DNA of 46,459 nt from Metallococcus carri. GTDB taxonomy: Bacteria; Actinomycetota; Actinomycetes; Actinomycetales; Dermatophilaceae. The notes beneath the pieces were generated by a model that did not search any database, was not told where the DNA came from, and worked only from the letters and a program-made list of their open reading frames with translations. The translations under genes and the position numbers were made by a program. Positions 38,778 through 46,167 of the stretch are shown in pieces (position 1 is the first letter of the stretch; every line of letters starts with the position of its first letter). The stretch spans positions 427 to 46,885 of the forward strand of contig NZ_JAAOIV010000015.1 in assembly GCF_011440275.1 (NCBI RefSeq), read 5' to 3'.

Positions 38778-39623
38778 ATGGATCGCACTGACGAATTCGA
38801 GGCCGAGCGTTCGCGGCTGACGCGGATTGCCGCCGGCATACTCGGCGATCCCGTGGAGGCGCAGGACATCGTGCAGCAGGCATGGCTGCGGTGGGACCGT
38901 GCCGAGGGCATAGATCAGCCGGCGGCCTGGCTGACCACGGTGACGACGCGGTTGTGCCTGGACCGGTTGCGGCAGCGCGTGCCCGAGCCGGTCGACGAAG
39001 ACGTGGACCACGCGCCCGGTGACGCCGTGGTCGCCGATCCAGCGGAGGATGTCGCCCTGGCCGACACGGTCGGGGTCGCGCTGGCCGTTGTGCTCGAGCG
39101 GCTGTCGCCGAACGAGCGGGTGGCGTTCGTGCTGCACGACACCTTCGGCTTCGGCTTCCCGACGATCGCCGAGGTGCTCTCCACGTCGCCGGTCGCGGCG
39201 CGCAAGCTGGCCTCGCGCGCTCGGGCCAAGCTCGGTAGCGCCCCCGACGACGACCTGCCCGCGGACTGGGAGGTGGTGGACGCCTTCCTCGACGCCGCGC
39301 GCGGCGGTGATCTTCAGCGGTTGCTCACCTTGCTCGCGCCGGATGTCGTCGTGGCCGGCGATCCCGCCGCCGTCGCGACCGGGACCCCGGAACGACTCGA
39401 AGGCCGCGACGCGGTGTCGGCGATGTTCAACGGTGCGGCGAAGTCTGCGCTGCCGGTCTTCGTCGAGGAGCGGCCAGGAGCCGCCTGGTTCCTGCACGGC
39501 GAGGCGAAGGTCGCCTTCGACTTCACGGTTGTCAATGGCGTTGTCACCCGCATCGACTTCCGCGCCGAACCAGCTCTGCTGTCCACCCTGGTGCGGCGAG
39601 CCGGAGCAACTCCCCGCAGCTGA
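38778..39623 (+). CDS. sigJ: ECF41/SigJ-type RNA polymerase sigma factor
   Basis: A 281-residue ECF sigma factor with a fused C-terminal SnoaL/NTF2-like domain. Region 2 (residues about 10-75) contains AQDIVQQAWLRW and PAAWLTTVTTRLCLDRLR, and region 4 (about 105-155) contains LSPNERVAFVLHDTFGF and SPVAARKLASRARAKL. A C-terminal domain (about 165-281) regulates activity in this group. The linker VPEPVDE recalls the ECF41 WLPEP motif, but the fuller hallmark is lost. The usual partner gene (carboxymuconolactone decarboxylase or epimerase) is replaced by DUF1059. GAGGAGAG precedes the ATG. Confidence 0.88.
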   Translation: MDRTDEFEAERSRLTRIAAGILGDPVEAQDIVQQAWLRWDRAEGIDQPAAWLTTVTTRLCLDRLRQRVPEPVDEDVDHAPGDAVVADPAEDVALADTVGVALAVVLERLSPNERVAFVLHDTFGFGFPTIAEVLSTSPVAARKLASRARAKLGSAPDDDLPADWEVVDAFLDAARGGDLQRLLTLLAPDVVVAGDPAAVATGTPERLEGRDAVSAMFNGAAKSALPVFVEERPGAAWFLHGEAKVAFDFTVVNGVVTRIDFRAEPALLSTLVRRAGATPRS

Positions 39624-39633
39624 TGCTCGACGG

Positions 39634-39663
39634 CGACGCCGTGGTCACACTTCCACGGCGTCG
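39634..39663. terminator. 11-bp inverted repeat at the end of the sigma gene
   Basis: CGACGCCGTGG and CCACGGCGTCG form a perfect 11-bp stem around an 8-nt loop, 11 nt past the sigma stop codon. It looks like a terminator, but its loop and one arm overlap the -35 of the next promoter. Confidence 0.65.
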
Positions 39664-39669
39664 ATCGTC
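39643..39669 (+). promoter_or_regulatory. ECF41-type promoter of the DUF1059 gene
   Basis: GGTCACA (39643-39649), 16 bp, CGTC (39666-39669) matches the ECF41 motif TGTCACA-16-CGTC with one mismatch. It is 36 bp before the DUF1059 ATG. The same spacing as the sigma gene's own promoter supports a shared regulator. Confidence 0.65.
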
Positions 39670-39705
39670 ATCACCACAGAAGCCACTCTTCGAAAGGATC
39701 CGACC

Positions 39706-39942
39706 ATGAAGACCCTGACCTGCCGCGACCTCGGTGGACCGTGCGACCTGGAGCACCGCGGCGAGACCGCTGACGACGTAATCAAGGCTCAGGACCAGCA
39801 TCTGAAGGACGCCGTCGCCGCCGGCGACATTGCGCACGAGGACGCGAATGCCGCGATGCGAGCTCGCTGGAAGAACCCGATCAAGGGCATGAGCTGGTAC
39901 CGCTCGACCAAGAAGGCCTTCGCCGCCCTGCCCGATTCCTGA
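39706..39942 (+). CDS. DUF1059-family small protein
   Basis: A 78-residue soluble protein starting MKTLTCRDLGGPCD, which places two cysteines (C6, C13) as in DUF1059 proteins. HRGETADDVIKAQDQHLKDAVAAG follows and a basic C-terminal half ends in KKAFAALPDS. No activity is known; the Cys pair could bind metal or act in redox. The ATG has GAAAGGA upstream. Its promoter looks ECF41-dependent, so it is a likely target of the sigma factor encoded just upstream. Confidence 0.75.
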   Translation: MKTLTCRDLGGPCDLEHRGETADDVIKAQDQHLKDAVAAGDIAHEDANAAMRARWKNPIKGMSWYRSTKKAFAALPDS

Positions 39943-39986
39943 CCCACAGCCGAGGGGCGAGGTGCGATACCGCGTCGAAACAGCAA

Positions 39987-40087
39987 CGCTGGTTGAGTAA
40001 GGGCGAGGCGCTAGCCGAGCCCGCATCGAAACCCGTTGCGCCACAAGTGGTTTCGCTGCGCTCCCTCAGCACGGCGCTCAACCAGCG
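39987..40087. repeat. REP-like palindromic element downstream of the HNH gene
   Basis: CGCTGGTTGAG (39987-39997) pairs with CTCAACCAGCG (40077-40087). Inside them, ATCGAAACC and GGTTTCG form a second inverted pair. The 101-bp element thus has nested palindromic ends and no coding content. It ends 9 bp before the HNH gene stop codon. Similar units lie at 1-573 and 42268-42430. Confidence 0.85.
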
Positions 40088-40096
40088 CAGGGGTCG

Positions 40097-42118
40097 TCAG
40101 CTGGTGTCCGGGTCGATGGCGTCCGGGTCACTGGTGTCGGTGCTGGGTTCGGTGGTGTCCCAGTAGGTTTCCAGCAACCCCGGCCAGGTCACGTACACCC
40201 GACCGGCCGGGCTGGTCCAGGTGCACCGCCCACCCGGGGTCATCGTCACTGACCATCCCGATTGTTTGGTGCGGTGATGCCGCCGACACAAACATTGCAG
40301 GTTCCAGTCCGCCGTCGGACCCTGCGGCCAGGCGACCACATGATCCAGGTCGGTAAACCTCGCCCCGCGCGTACACCCGGGGAACCGGCAGCGCTGATCG
40401 CGGCGTTTCACCCGCTCCCGCATCGACTCCGGCGGCCGATACGACTTACTGATCGCCTGATCGTCCAGGCGGTAATCCACCGGGTCGAACCCCCGGTGAC
40501 TCGTGGTCACCTTCGACGCCGTGAACGCCGGGTGCCCGATCAACTCGGCCAGATCACTCCCGGTGATCGGACCCGCCGTCGGATGCTGCACCACCTCCTC
40601 CGGGCCAACACCCCCAGGCGAAGCAATCTCGTCGACCTCGCCGACTTCAGCGGGTTCGTTGGCCGTGGCCGTTTCAGGACGCTGGTCACCCGCAGCACCG
40701 GTGCTTGCCGTTTCGCTGCCCGTGGCCTCCGCCGCGCCGTCACCCTCGTCAGCGTCAGCGTCGGTGGCGGTGGCGGTGTCGGCCGTGACATCCGCGGCAT
40801 CCTCGGTGGCGTCAGCGTCAGCGTCAGCGTCGGAGGCGGTGTCGGCCGTGACATCCGCGGCATCCTCGGTGGCGGTGGCGGTGTCGGTCGTGACGTCCGC
40901 GGCATCCTCGGTGGGGTTGGTGTCGGGGGTGTAGGTGTTGCACGCCGCCTGGGGTTTGAGCACGTCCACGTGCACGGTCAGGGACACGTTATGCATCGCG
41001 AGTTCGAACAACGCCGCGGCCCGGTGCTCCCCCAAGGTGTACGGGTCACCACCGGGGGTACTGGCGTACTCCAGCCTCCGGGCGGCAGCACGCGCTTCGA
41101 CCGCGTCCCTCAACGCTGCTGCTTGCGCGGTCGGCATCGCCGCGGTCAGCAACGCCAACCCCGGCACACTATGCGGGTCCAACCACACCCCGGTCTGCTG
41201 GGCTTGGGTGCGCTTCTTCGTCCGCCGCGCCGCCGAAGCCTCCAACCGCTCCACCAACGTGCGCGCCGAACGGCGGGCCACACTACGCGCCCGATACTGC
41301 ACCCCCCGCTGCAAGATCAGGTCCTCCACCTGCTCACAGGTCTCCGGGCGCGCATCAGCAACCTCCCGCCCCAGGGTGGTCGCGGTCGCCCAATTCACCG
41401 CACCGGCACCGGCCTGCTCCAACACCCGCGGCAACCGGGCGGTGACCAGCGCAGCATCCTCGACCAGCGCAGCAGCCTCATAGTCACCCAACCCGAGGGC
41501 GGGACCAATCTCTTCCGGCGCACCCGAGCGCCAATACCCGGGAGCGTGCTCCACGTGCGGTTCGTGCACCGACTCCGGCCGCGAGTCCCGCGGCTCGGTC
41601 TGATCAAACCGGGCAAATCGGGCGATCGCGCGGGCCCGCACTGCACTGGCCTGATTCATCACCGCGTGTGCCGCCGCGATCGTGGTCAGGTAACGCCCCT
41701 TCAACGCCCGCACCCGGCGCACCTCACCAGCCTGCTGCGGGCTGATCCACCCGCCAGCTACCCCCAGGGTGTCAGTTACCGGCGGGAACACCGACCCGAC
41801 CCCGGCAGCAGGGTCATCACTGACCTCATCGAACCCGACGAACCGGTCCACCCTGCCCGGCTCGAACGGGTTGTCCTGGGCTAACCGGTCGAACACGTTC
41901 TGGGTGAGCACCTCGATCGCGGCCAACTGCACCTCGATCGGGTCGAACCCCTGCAAAGCGGCGATATCGGGATCGGTCGCCACCTCCATCGCGGCCGGCA
42001 GCCCGTCTTCGAAGATCACCGACTCGATGAACTCACGCGCGCTGACACCCTCGCGAGGCTGCGCGAGCGAGCCGAGATCCAGCACGCTGGTCTCCCGGGT
42101 GACGGTTGGTGTCGGCAT
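40097..42118 (-). CDS. DUF222 / HNH endonuclease family protein
   Basis: A 673-residue protein with a DUF222 (13E12-like) N-terminal and middle region (about residues 20-400) and a C-terminal HNH domain. The latter contains CRFPGCTRGARFTDLDHVVAW...NLQCLCRRHHRTK with both zinc-type Cys pairs and the catalytic His (LDHV). An acidic Ala/Asp/Thr repeat (about 400-460) joins them. Such genes occur in many copies in actinobacterial genomes; their role is unknown. The ATG at 42118 follows TAGAAT by 7 nt. REP-like palindromes flank both ends. Confidence 0.88.
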   Translation of the reverse strand: MPTPTVTRETSVLDLGSLAQPREGVSAREFIESVIFEDGLPAAMEVATDPDIAALQGFDPIEVQLAAIEVLTQNVFDRLAQDNPFEPGRVDRFVGFDEVSDDPAAGVGSVFPPVTDTLGVAGGWISPQQAGEVRRVRALKGRYLTTIAAAHAVMNQASAVRARAIARFARFDQTEPRDSRPESVHEPHVEHAPGYWRSGAPEEIGPALGLGDYEAAALVEDAALVTARLPRVLEQAGAGAVNWATATTLGREVADARPETCEQVEDLILQRGVQYRARSVARRSARTLVERLEASAARRTKKRTQAQQTGVWLDPHSVPGLALLTAAMPTAQAAALRDAVEARAAARRLEYASTPGGDPYTLGEHRAAALFELAMHNVSLTVHVDVLKPQAACNTYTPDTNPTEDAADVTTDTATATEDAADVTADTASDADADADATEDAADVTADTATATDADADEGDGAAEATGSETASTGAAGDQRPETATANEPAEVGEVDEIASPGGVGPEEVVQHPTAGPITGSDLAELIGHPAFTASKVTTSHRGFDPVDYRLDDQAISKSYRPPESMRERVKRRDQRCRFPGCTRGARFTDLDHVVAWPQGPTADWNLQCLCRRHHRTKQSGWSVTMTPGGRCTWTSPAGRVYVTWPGLLETYWDTTEPSTDTSDPDAIDPDTS
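40752..40915. repeat. In-gene tandem repeats encoding an acidic linker
   Basis: Three imperfect copies of a unit read on the minus strand as TEDAADVTxDTA, about 54-69 bp each and separated by short GTCAGC-type triplet runs. The coding frame is kept in all copies, giving a flexible acidic linker between DUF222 and HNH domains. Confidence 0.85.
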
Positions 42119-42125
42119 AGCCAGA

Positions 42126-42131
42126 ATTCTA
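42126..42131 (-). promoter_or_regulatory. Leaderless -10 element of the HNH gene
   Basis: TAGAAT (42131-42126) lies 7 nt before the ATG at 42118. The upstream 42130-42230 stretch is AT-rich for this genome. Confidence 0.5.
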
Positions 42132-42267
42132 CCCGAACAAGTGTGCGGATAGAAGACCATGTAGATGGTTTTTTCGTTGCGCCACAACAGTTTTCGATGG
42201 TCCTGTCGTGGGCATACTGCGTGTGATCAAGTATGCCAGCCACCACCGACATACTCCGGGCCTACCG

Positions 42268-42430
42268 ATGGTTTCGACGCGGGCCTCGCAAGCTCGCCCC
42301 TTGCTCAACCAACGAGGAGGATTCGACGCGCTCGCTCGCTCCTCCGCTTGCCCTTCGATACGCGCTCGTTCGTCGCGCTACTCAGGACAGCGCTCAACCA
42401 TCGAGACTTGCCGGCGCTCAACCAGCGATG
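42268..42430. repeat. REP-like units upstream of the HNH gene
   Basis: GGTTTCGACGCGGG...GCTCAACC (42269-42310), TTCGATACGCGCTCG...GCTCAACC (about 42353-42402) and GAGACTTGCCGGCGCTCAACCAGCG (about 42408-42427) are successive GGTTTCGA/CTCAACC units in one orientation. The 42119-42452 gap otherwise holds only the HNH promoter region. Confidence 0.8.
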
Positions 42431-42452
42431 GGGACTGATCGTGGTGGCCGGT

Positions 42453-43607
42453 TCACGCCCTGAGCCTGCGTTTGGCGAGTTCCGCGAGGAGCTCGACGCC
42501 GTCATCGAGCACGTCGTCCGCGAAGATGACATCGCCGGAATGGTTGCTCGGCGAAGGAAGCGGGGCGTCCGCCGGCGCGGCACCCAGAAGAATGAACGCG
42601 CCGGGGACCGCGTTCAGGACGTACGAGAAATCCTCAGAAGCCGCCAGGGGATGCGCCATCAGCTCGAAGCGATCAGCACCGAACAAATCCCGCACCGTCG
42701 CTTCGACGAATTGACTCTCACGGGAGGCATTGATGGTGGGTGGATGGACGGGCGTGTGCTCGATCGCGACCTCGACACCGTGCGCACGGGCGATTCCTTC
42801 GTAGAGACCTCGCAGCCGCTTCATCACCGACTTCCGGGACGCATCGGAGAAGGTCCGGATCGACAGCTCCAGCGTCGCGGTCCGCGGTATGACGTTGCGC
42901 TGGCTACCAGCGTGAAAGCTCCCGATGGTGACCACGACGGGTTCGAACGGGTCACAGCCACGCGCCACGAACGATTGTGTGGCAAGGACCATTTCGCTCG
43001 CGGTCGGAATCGGGTCTGCGGCGAGATGGGGCACAGAAGCGTGCCCGCCAGTACCGATGACCGTCACGGTCAGCCCGTCCGATCCGCCCATGACCGGCCC
43101 CGGCCTGGTCGCGACCACACCGTGCCCGACGACATCGCCGAACACGTGCAAGGCGTAGGCGGCGATCGGGGGGCTTCCGGCCGCGTCGAGCAGGCCGTCG
43201 GCGAGCATTTTCCGGGCCCCTCCGTGCCCCTCCTCCCCAGGCTGGAAGCAGAAGATCACGTCGCCATACAACTGGTCGCGCTGCGCGGCGAGTCGATGTG
43301 CCGCCCCGACGAGCATGGCCGTATGCATGTCGTGCCCGCAGGCGTGCATGACGCCGTCGACCTCGGATCGGTAGGGGACATCCGCCAGCTCGGTGACCGG
43401 AAGGGCGTCCATATCGCCACGAAGCAAGACCGCCGGACCGTCGTTTCCGCCGCGAAGCACGGCGACCACCGAGGAAATCTCCGTGCTGCACGACACCTCC
43501 AACCCCAGACCGTCGATGGCCTCAAGCACGGCGCGTTGAGTGTGCGGGAGATCAAGCCCGATTTCGGGCCGGCGGTGCAGACGATGCCGGAAATCAACGA
43601 CGTTCAT
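42453..43607 (-). CDS. M20 family amidohydrolase (M20D, N-acyl amino acid type)
   Basis: A 384-residue metallohydrolase. MDALPV and HACGHDMHTAMLVG (Cys90, His92) and FQPGEEGHGG (Glu125/126) are the M20D metal site; LHVF and ASEDFSYVL follow in order. Members release amino acids from N-acyl conjugates such as hippurate or auxin amides, and are cytosolic. The ATG at 43607 overlaps the MFS stop (ATGA). Likely works on a compound imported by the upstream symporter. Confidence 0.92.
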   Translation of the reverse strand: MNVVDFRHRLHRRPEIGLDLPHTQRAVLEAIDGLGLEVSCSTEISSVVAVLRGGNDGPAVLLRGDMDALPVTELADVPYRSEVDGVMHACGHDMHTAMLVGAAHRLAAQRDQLYGDVIFCFQPGEEGHGGARKMLADGLLDAAGSPPIAAYALHVFGDVVGHGVVATRPGPVMGGSDGLTVTVIGTGGHASVPHLAADPIPTASEMVLATQSFVARGCDPFEPVVVTIGSFHAGSQRNVIPRTATLELSIRTFSDASRKSVMKRLRGLYEGIARAHGVEVAIEHTPVHPPTINASRESQFVEATVRDLFGADRFELMAHPLAASEDFSYVLNAVPGAFILLGAAPADAPLPSPSNHSGDVIFADDVLDDGVELLAELAKRRLRA

Positions 43608-44878
43608 CGCAGCGGCTCTTTGGACCGTTCGGGCATCAAGAAGTAAACGACGAACGAGATGGCGCACAGCATGGCGACATAGAGCGGAAACAGTCCGCCG
43701 TGACCCTTGGACGCGAGCCACGTGCCCAGGTAGGGCGCGGTGCCACCAAACGCGGCCACGGTGACCGAATAGGGGAACCCGATTCCGCTCGCGCGGACCC
43801 GCGCAGGAATCGTTTCGGCGTTGACGGCCGCGGCGATCGACGTGTAGCACGTCAGCAGCGCCATACCCGCCAGCGATACCGCCAACAGCGACCAGAACGC
43901 GTCACCGATGAGGCGCAGCAACGGCACGATCAGCACGACGAACCCACCCGCGAACACGAGCAGCATGGGCTTGCGACCGATCCGATCGGAAATCATCCCG
44001 CCCAGGGGCTGAATCAGACCGAAGAAGGCAAGCGAGATGGTGGACACGGTGAGCGCCTCTGACTTGCTGAATCCAGCGCTCTGCTGGGCGTAGGTGGGCA
44101 GGTAGGTGGTCCAGGCGTAATAGGCGATAGTGCCGCCCAGGGTGATGCCGCACACCAAGAGCGACTGCTTCGGATAGTGCCGGATCGCGTCGAACAGCTT
44201 GGGGCGGTTCTTCTCGCTGACGTCATGCGTCTCGTCAATTCCACGACGCAGCCACAATGCGAAAAGCGTGACGACGGTGCCCAGCAGGAAGGGCACTCGC
44301 CAGCCCCACGAGGTCATCGCCTCCTTCGATAACACCGTCACGAGAAGAGCAGCCAGCCCGGAGGCGCACAGCTGACCGATGGCGGTGGAGACGTACTGGA
44401 AGCTGGCGAAGAGGCCGCGCCGGTTGGGTGGTGCCGATTCGACGAGGAAGGTCGTCGAGGCAGCGAACTCGCCGCCGATGGAGAGCCCGGAGATGAGCCG
44501 CCCAACGACCAGCATGATCGGCGCCAAGATGCCGGCGGACGCGAAGGTCGGTGTGATGCCGACCAGCAGGCTGCCCAACCCCATGAGCAGGATGGTGGCC
44601 GTCAGAGCGAATCTCCGACCATGCCGGTCGGCGATCGCGCCGAGCAAGAGACCACCGATCGGCCGCATGAAGAAGCCGACCGCGAACACCGCGAAAGCCC
44701 CGAGGGTCGAGGCGATGTCGCTCTTGCTGGGAAAGATCAGCGGCCCGAAGGTGGTTGCCAGGAAGCTGTAGGCGTACCAGTCGTACCACTCGATGGCGTT
44801 TCCGGCGGATGCGGCCGCGAGTTGGCGGACTCTGGAACGGGTCCGCGGAGGCGCGGCGGCCGTTGCGTTCGTGGTCAC
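43604..44878 (-). CDS. MHS-family metabolite:H+ symporter (MFS)
   Basis: A 424-residue, 12-TM transporter of the ShiA/ProP/KgtP group. AGNAIEWYDWYAYSFLA in TM1, GALADRHGRR-like AIADRHGRR motif A, and GLSIGGEFAASTTFLVE in TM4 are family hallmarks. Substrates are usually organic acids or amino acids. GTG at 44878 is preferred (GAAAGG 7 nt upstream); GTG 44914 is in frame and possible. It couples to the M20 hydrolase and diverges from the AsnC regulator. Confidence 0.88.
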   Translation of the reverse strand: MTTNATAAAPPRTRSRVRQLAAASAGNAIEWYDWYAYSFLATTFGPLIFPSKSDIASTLGAFAVFAVGFFMRPIGGLLLGAIADRHGRRFALTATILLMGLGSLLVGITPTFASAGILAPIMLVVGRLISGLSIGGEFAASTTFLVESAPPNRRGLFASFQYVSTAIGQLCASGLAALLVTVLSKEAMTSWGWRVPFLLGTVVTLFALWLRRGIDETHDVSEKNRPKLFDAIRHYPKQSLLVCGITLGGTIAYYAWTTYLPTYAQQSAGFSKSEALTVSTISLAFFGLIQPLGGMISDRIGRKPMLLVFAGGFVVLIVPLLRLIGDAFWSLLAVSLAGMALLTCYTSIAAAVNAETIPARVRASGIGFPYSVTVAAFGGTAPYLGTWLASKGHGGLFPLYVAMLCAISFVVYFLMPERSKEPLR

Positions 44879-45003
44879 GGGGGTGCCTTTCGACGGGCGT
44901 GTGATGGCCGCCACACGCTAGGCGCGGCGGCGCTCCGCCGGACTCCGCAGCGCCATAACCGGGGCCCGGATGATGAAAACTGTGCACTGCGCGCTCATAT
45001 TTG

Positions 45004-45009
45004 TAGGAT
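45004..45009 (+). promoter_or_regulatory. Leaderless -10 element of the AsnC-type regulator
   Basis: TAGGAT sits 6 nt before the ATG at 45016, preceded by an AT-rich CTCATATTTG. GTGCAC (44983-44988), a perfect short palindrome, lies in the shared divergent region and could be an operator half. Confidence 0.5.
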
Positions 45010-45015
45010 TCGTGC

Positions 45016-46023
45016 ATGGAGGATCAGGACGTCCGCACGATCGCTGCATTGCAGGTGGCGCCCCGCGCGTCCTGGTCGCTGATCGGGTCGGTCCTCGGCG
45101 TCAGCCCGGTGACTGCTGCTCGCCGGTGGGACCGGCTCGCTCGCGCCGGTGACGCGTGGCTCACGGTGCACGGCTCGGCCGCGGTGATGCGCCGAACGTC
45201 GATGGCGATCGTGGCGATTTCGTGCCAGCCAGGTGAGATTGACGCCATCACGCAAGCGCTGATCGACGACCCCTACGCCGTAACCGTGGAGCAGACCACC
45301 GGCGCCTGCGATCTGCTGGTGACGGTGTGGACGGCGGGCATCGGCCAGCTGCCCGAGTATCTGATGAGTCGGCTGGCGAACCTGCCAGGGGTGACGGCGA
45401 CCCGCACGACCTTGGTGACCGATGTGTTCAAGACCGGGTCGGACTGGCGCGTCGGTCAGCTTCCGCCGGAAGCAGTCAAGCGGCTGCAGAGAGAGGCCAT
45501 CGTCGCCCGTGCGGATGGCGACGGAGGGCTTGCGGCGGACGACCACGCGCTGGTGGTGGCTTTGGCCCGGGACGGGCGAGCGTCGTATGCCGACCTTGCC
45601 GAACAGATCGGCGTCAGCGTCGCGACCGCCCGACGCCGCGTGGCCAAGATCTTCCGCAGCGGCGCCATCACCATCCGCTGCGATCTCGCGCGCTACCTCG
45701 CCGGCAATCCCATCCCGGTGACGATCTGGGCAGATGTCCCGCCCGCGCAACTGGCAGCCGTGGCCGCTGCCGTCGCGAAACTGTCCGATGTGCGCCTGTG
45801 TGCCGCGGTAGCCGGCACGCAGAACCTCCTGATCACCGCGTGGCTGTCCTCGCTGCCCGACCTGCAGCGGCTCGAGACCAGTCTGTGTTCGCGCGTGCCA
45901 GGTCTGGCGATCGCAGAGCGAGCCATCGTGCTGCGCCACCACAAGCTGATGGGCCGAGTTCTCGATGATCAAGGGCGCTCCGTTCGTTCGGTGGACATGG
46001 GCTTCTGGGGCGGCCCCGCCTGA
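45016..46023 (+). CDS. Tandem Lrp/AsnC-family transcriptional regulator
   Basis: A 335-residue protein with two AsnC units. The first HTH (about residues 5-50, LIGSVLGVSPVTAARRWDRL) precedes an RAM ligand domain (about 65-140). A second HTH (about 175-220, DLAEQIGVSVATARRRVAKI) precedes a second RAM-like domain (about 235-310). Double-length forms are frequent in actinobacteria. It is divergent from the symporter-M20 operon, its likely target, with ligand an amino acid. A hairpin follows the stop. Confidence 0.85.
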   Translation: MEDQDVRTIAALQVAPRASWSLIGSVLGVSPVTAARRWDRLARAGDAWLTVHGSAAVMRRTSMAIVAISCQPGEIDAITQALIDDPYAVTVEQTTGACDLLVTVWTAGIGQLPEYLMSRLANLPGVTATRTTLVTDVFKTGSDWRVGQLPPEAVKRLQREAIVARADGDGGLAADDHALVVALARDGRASYADLAEQIGVSVATARRRVAKIFRSGAITIRCDLARYLAGNPIPVTIWADVPPAQLAAVAAAVAKLSDVRLCAAVAGTQNLLITAWLSSLPDLQRLETSLCSRVPGLAIAERAIVLRHHKLMGRVLDDQGRSVRSVDMGFWGGPA

Positions 46024-46089
46024 CGGATCCCATCAACCCGCGCCGGTCGGCTCCGCCTGCCGGCGGCACCCGGCATACGGCCGAGGCGA

Positions 46090-46116
46090 CCGAGAGCGCG
46101 AGCCGGCGGCTCTCGG
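46090..46116. terminator. Hairpin after the AsnC regulator
   Basis: CCGAGAGC and GCTCTCGG form an 8-bp stem around a GC-rich loop, about 65 nt past the stop codon. It may end the regulator transcript. Confidence 0.55.
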
Positions 46117-46131
46117 CATACGAGACTCTTT

Positions 46132-46144
46132 TTGAACTATTCAA
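46132..46144. promoter_or_regulatory. Candidate Fur-family operator
   Basis: TTGAA-CTA-TTCAA is an inverted repeat in an unusually AT-rich patch (46127-46149) directly upstream of the Fur-family start. Fur/CatR-type operators are AT-rich palindromes of this size; the exact match to a known box is not established. Confidence 0.45.
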
Positions 46145-46167
46145 GAAAAGCCGGTTAGGTGAGGCAC

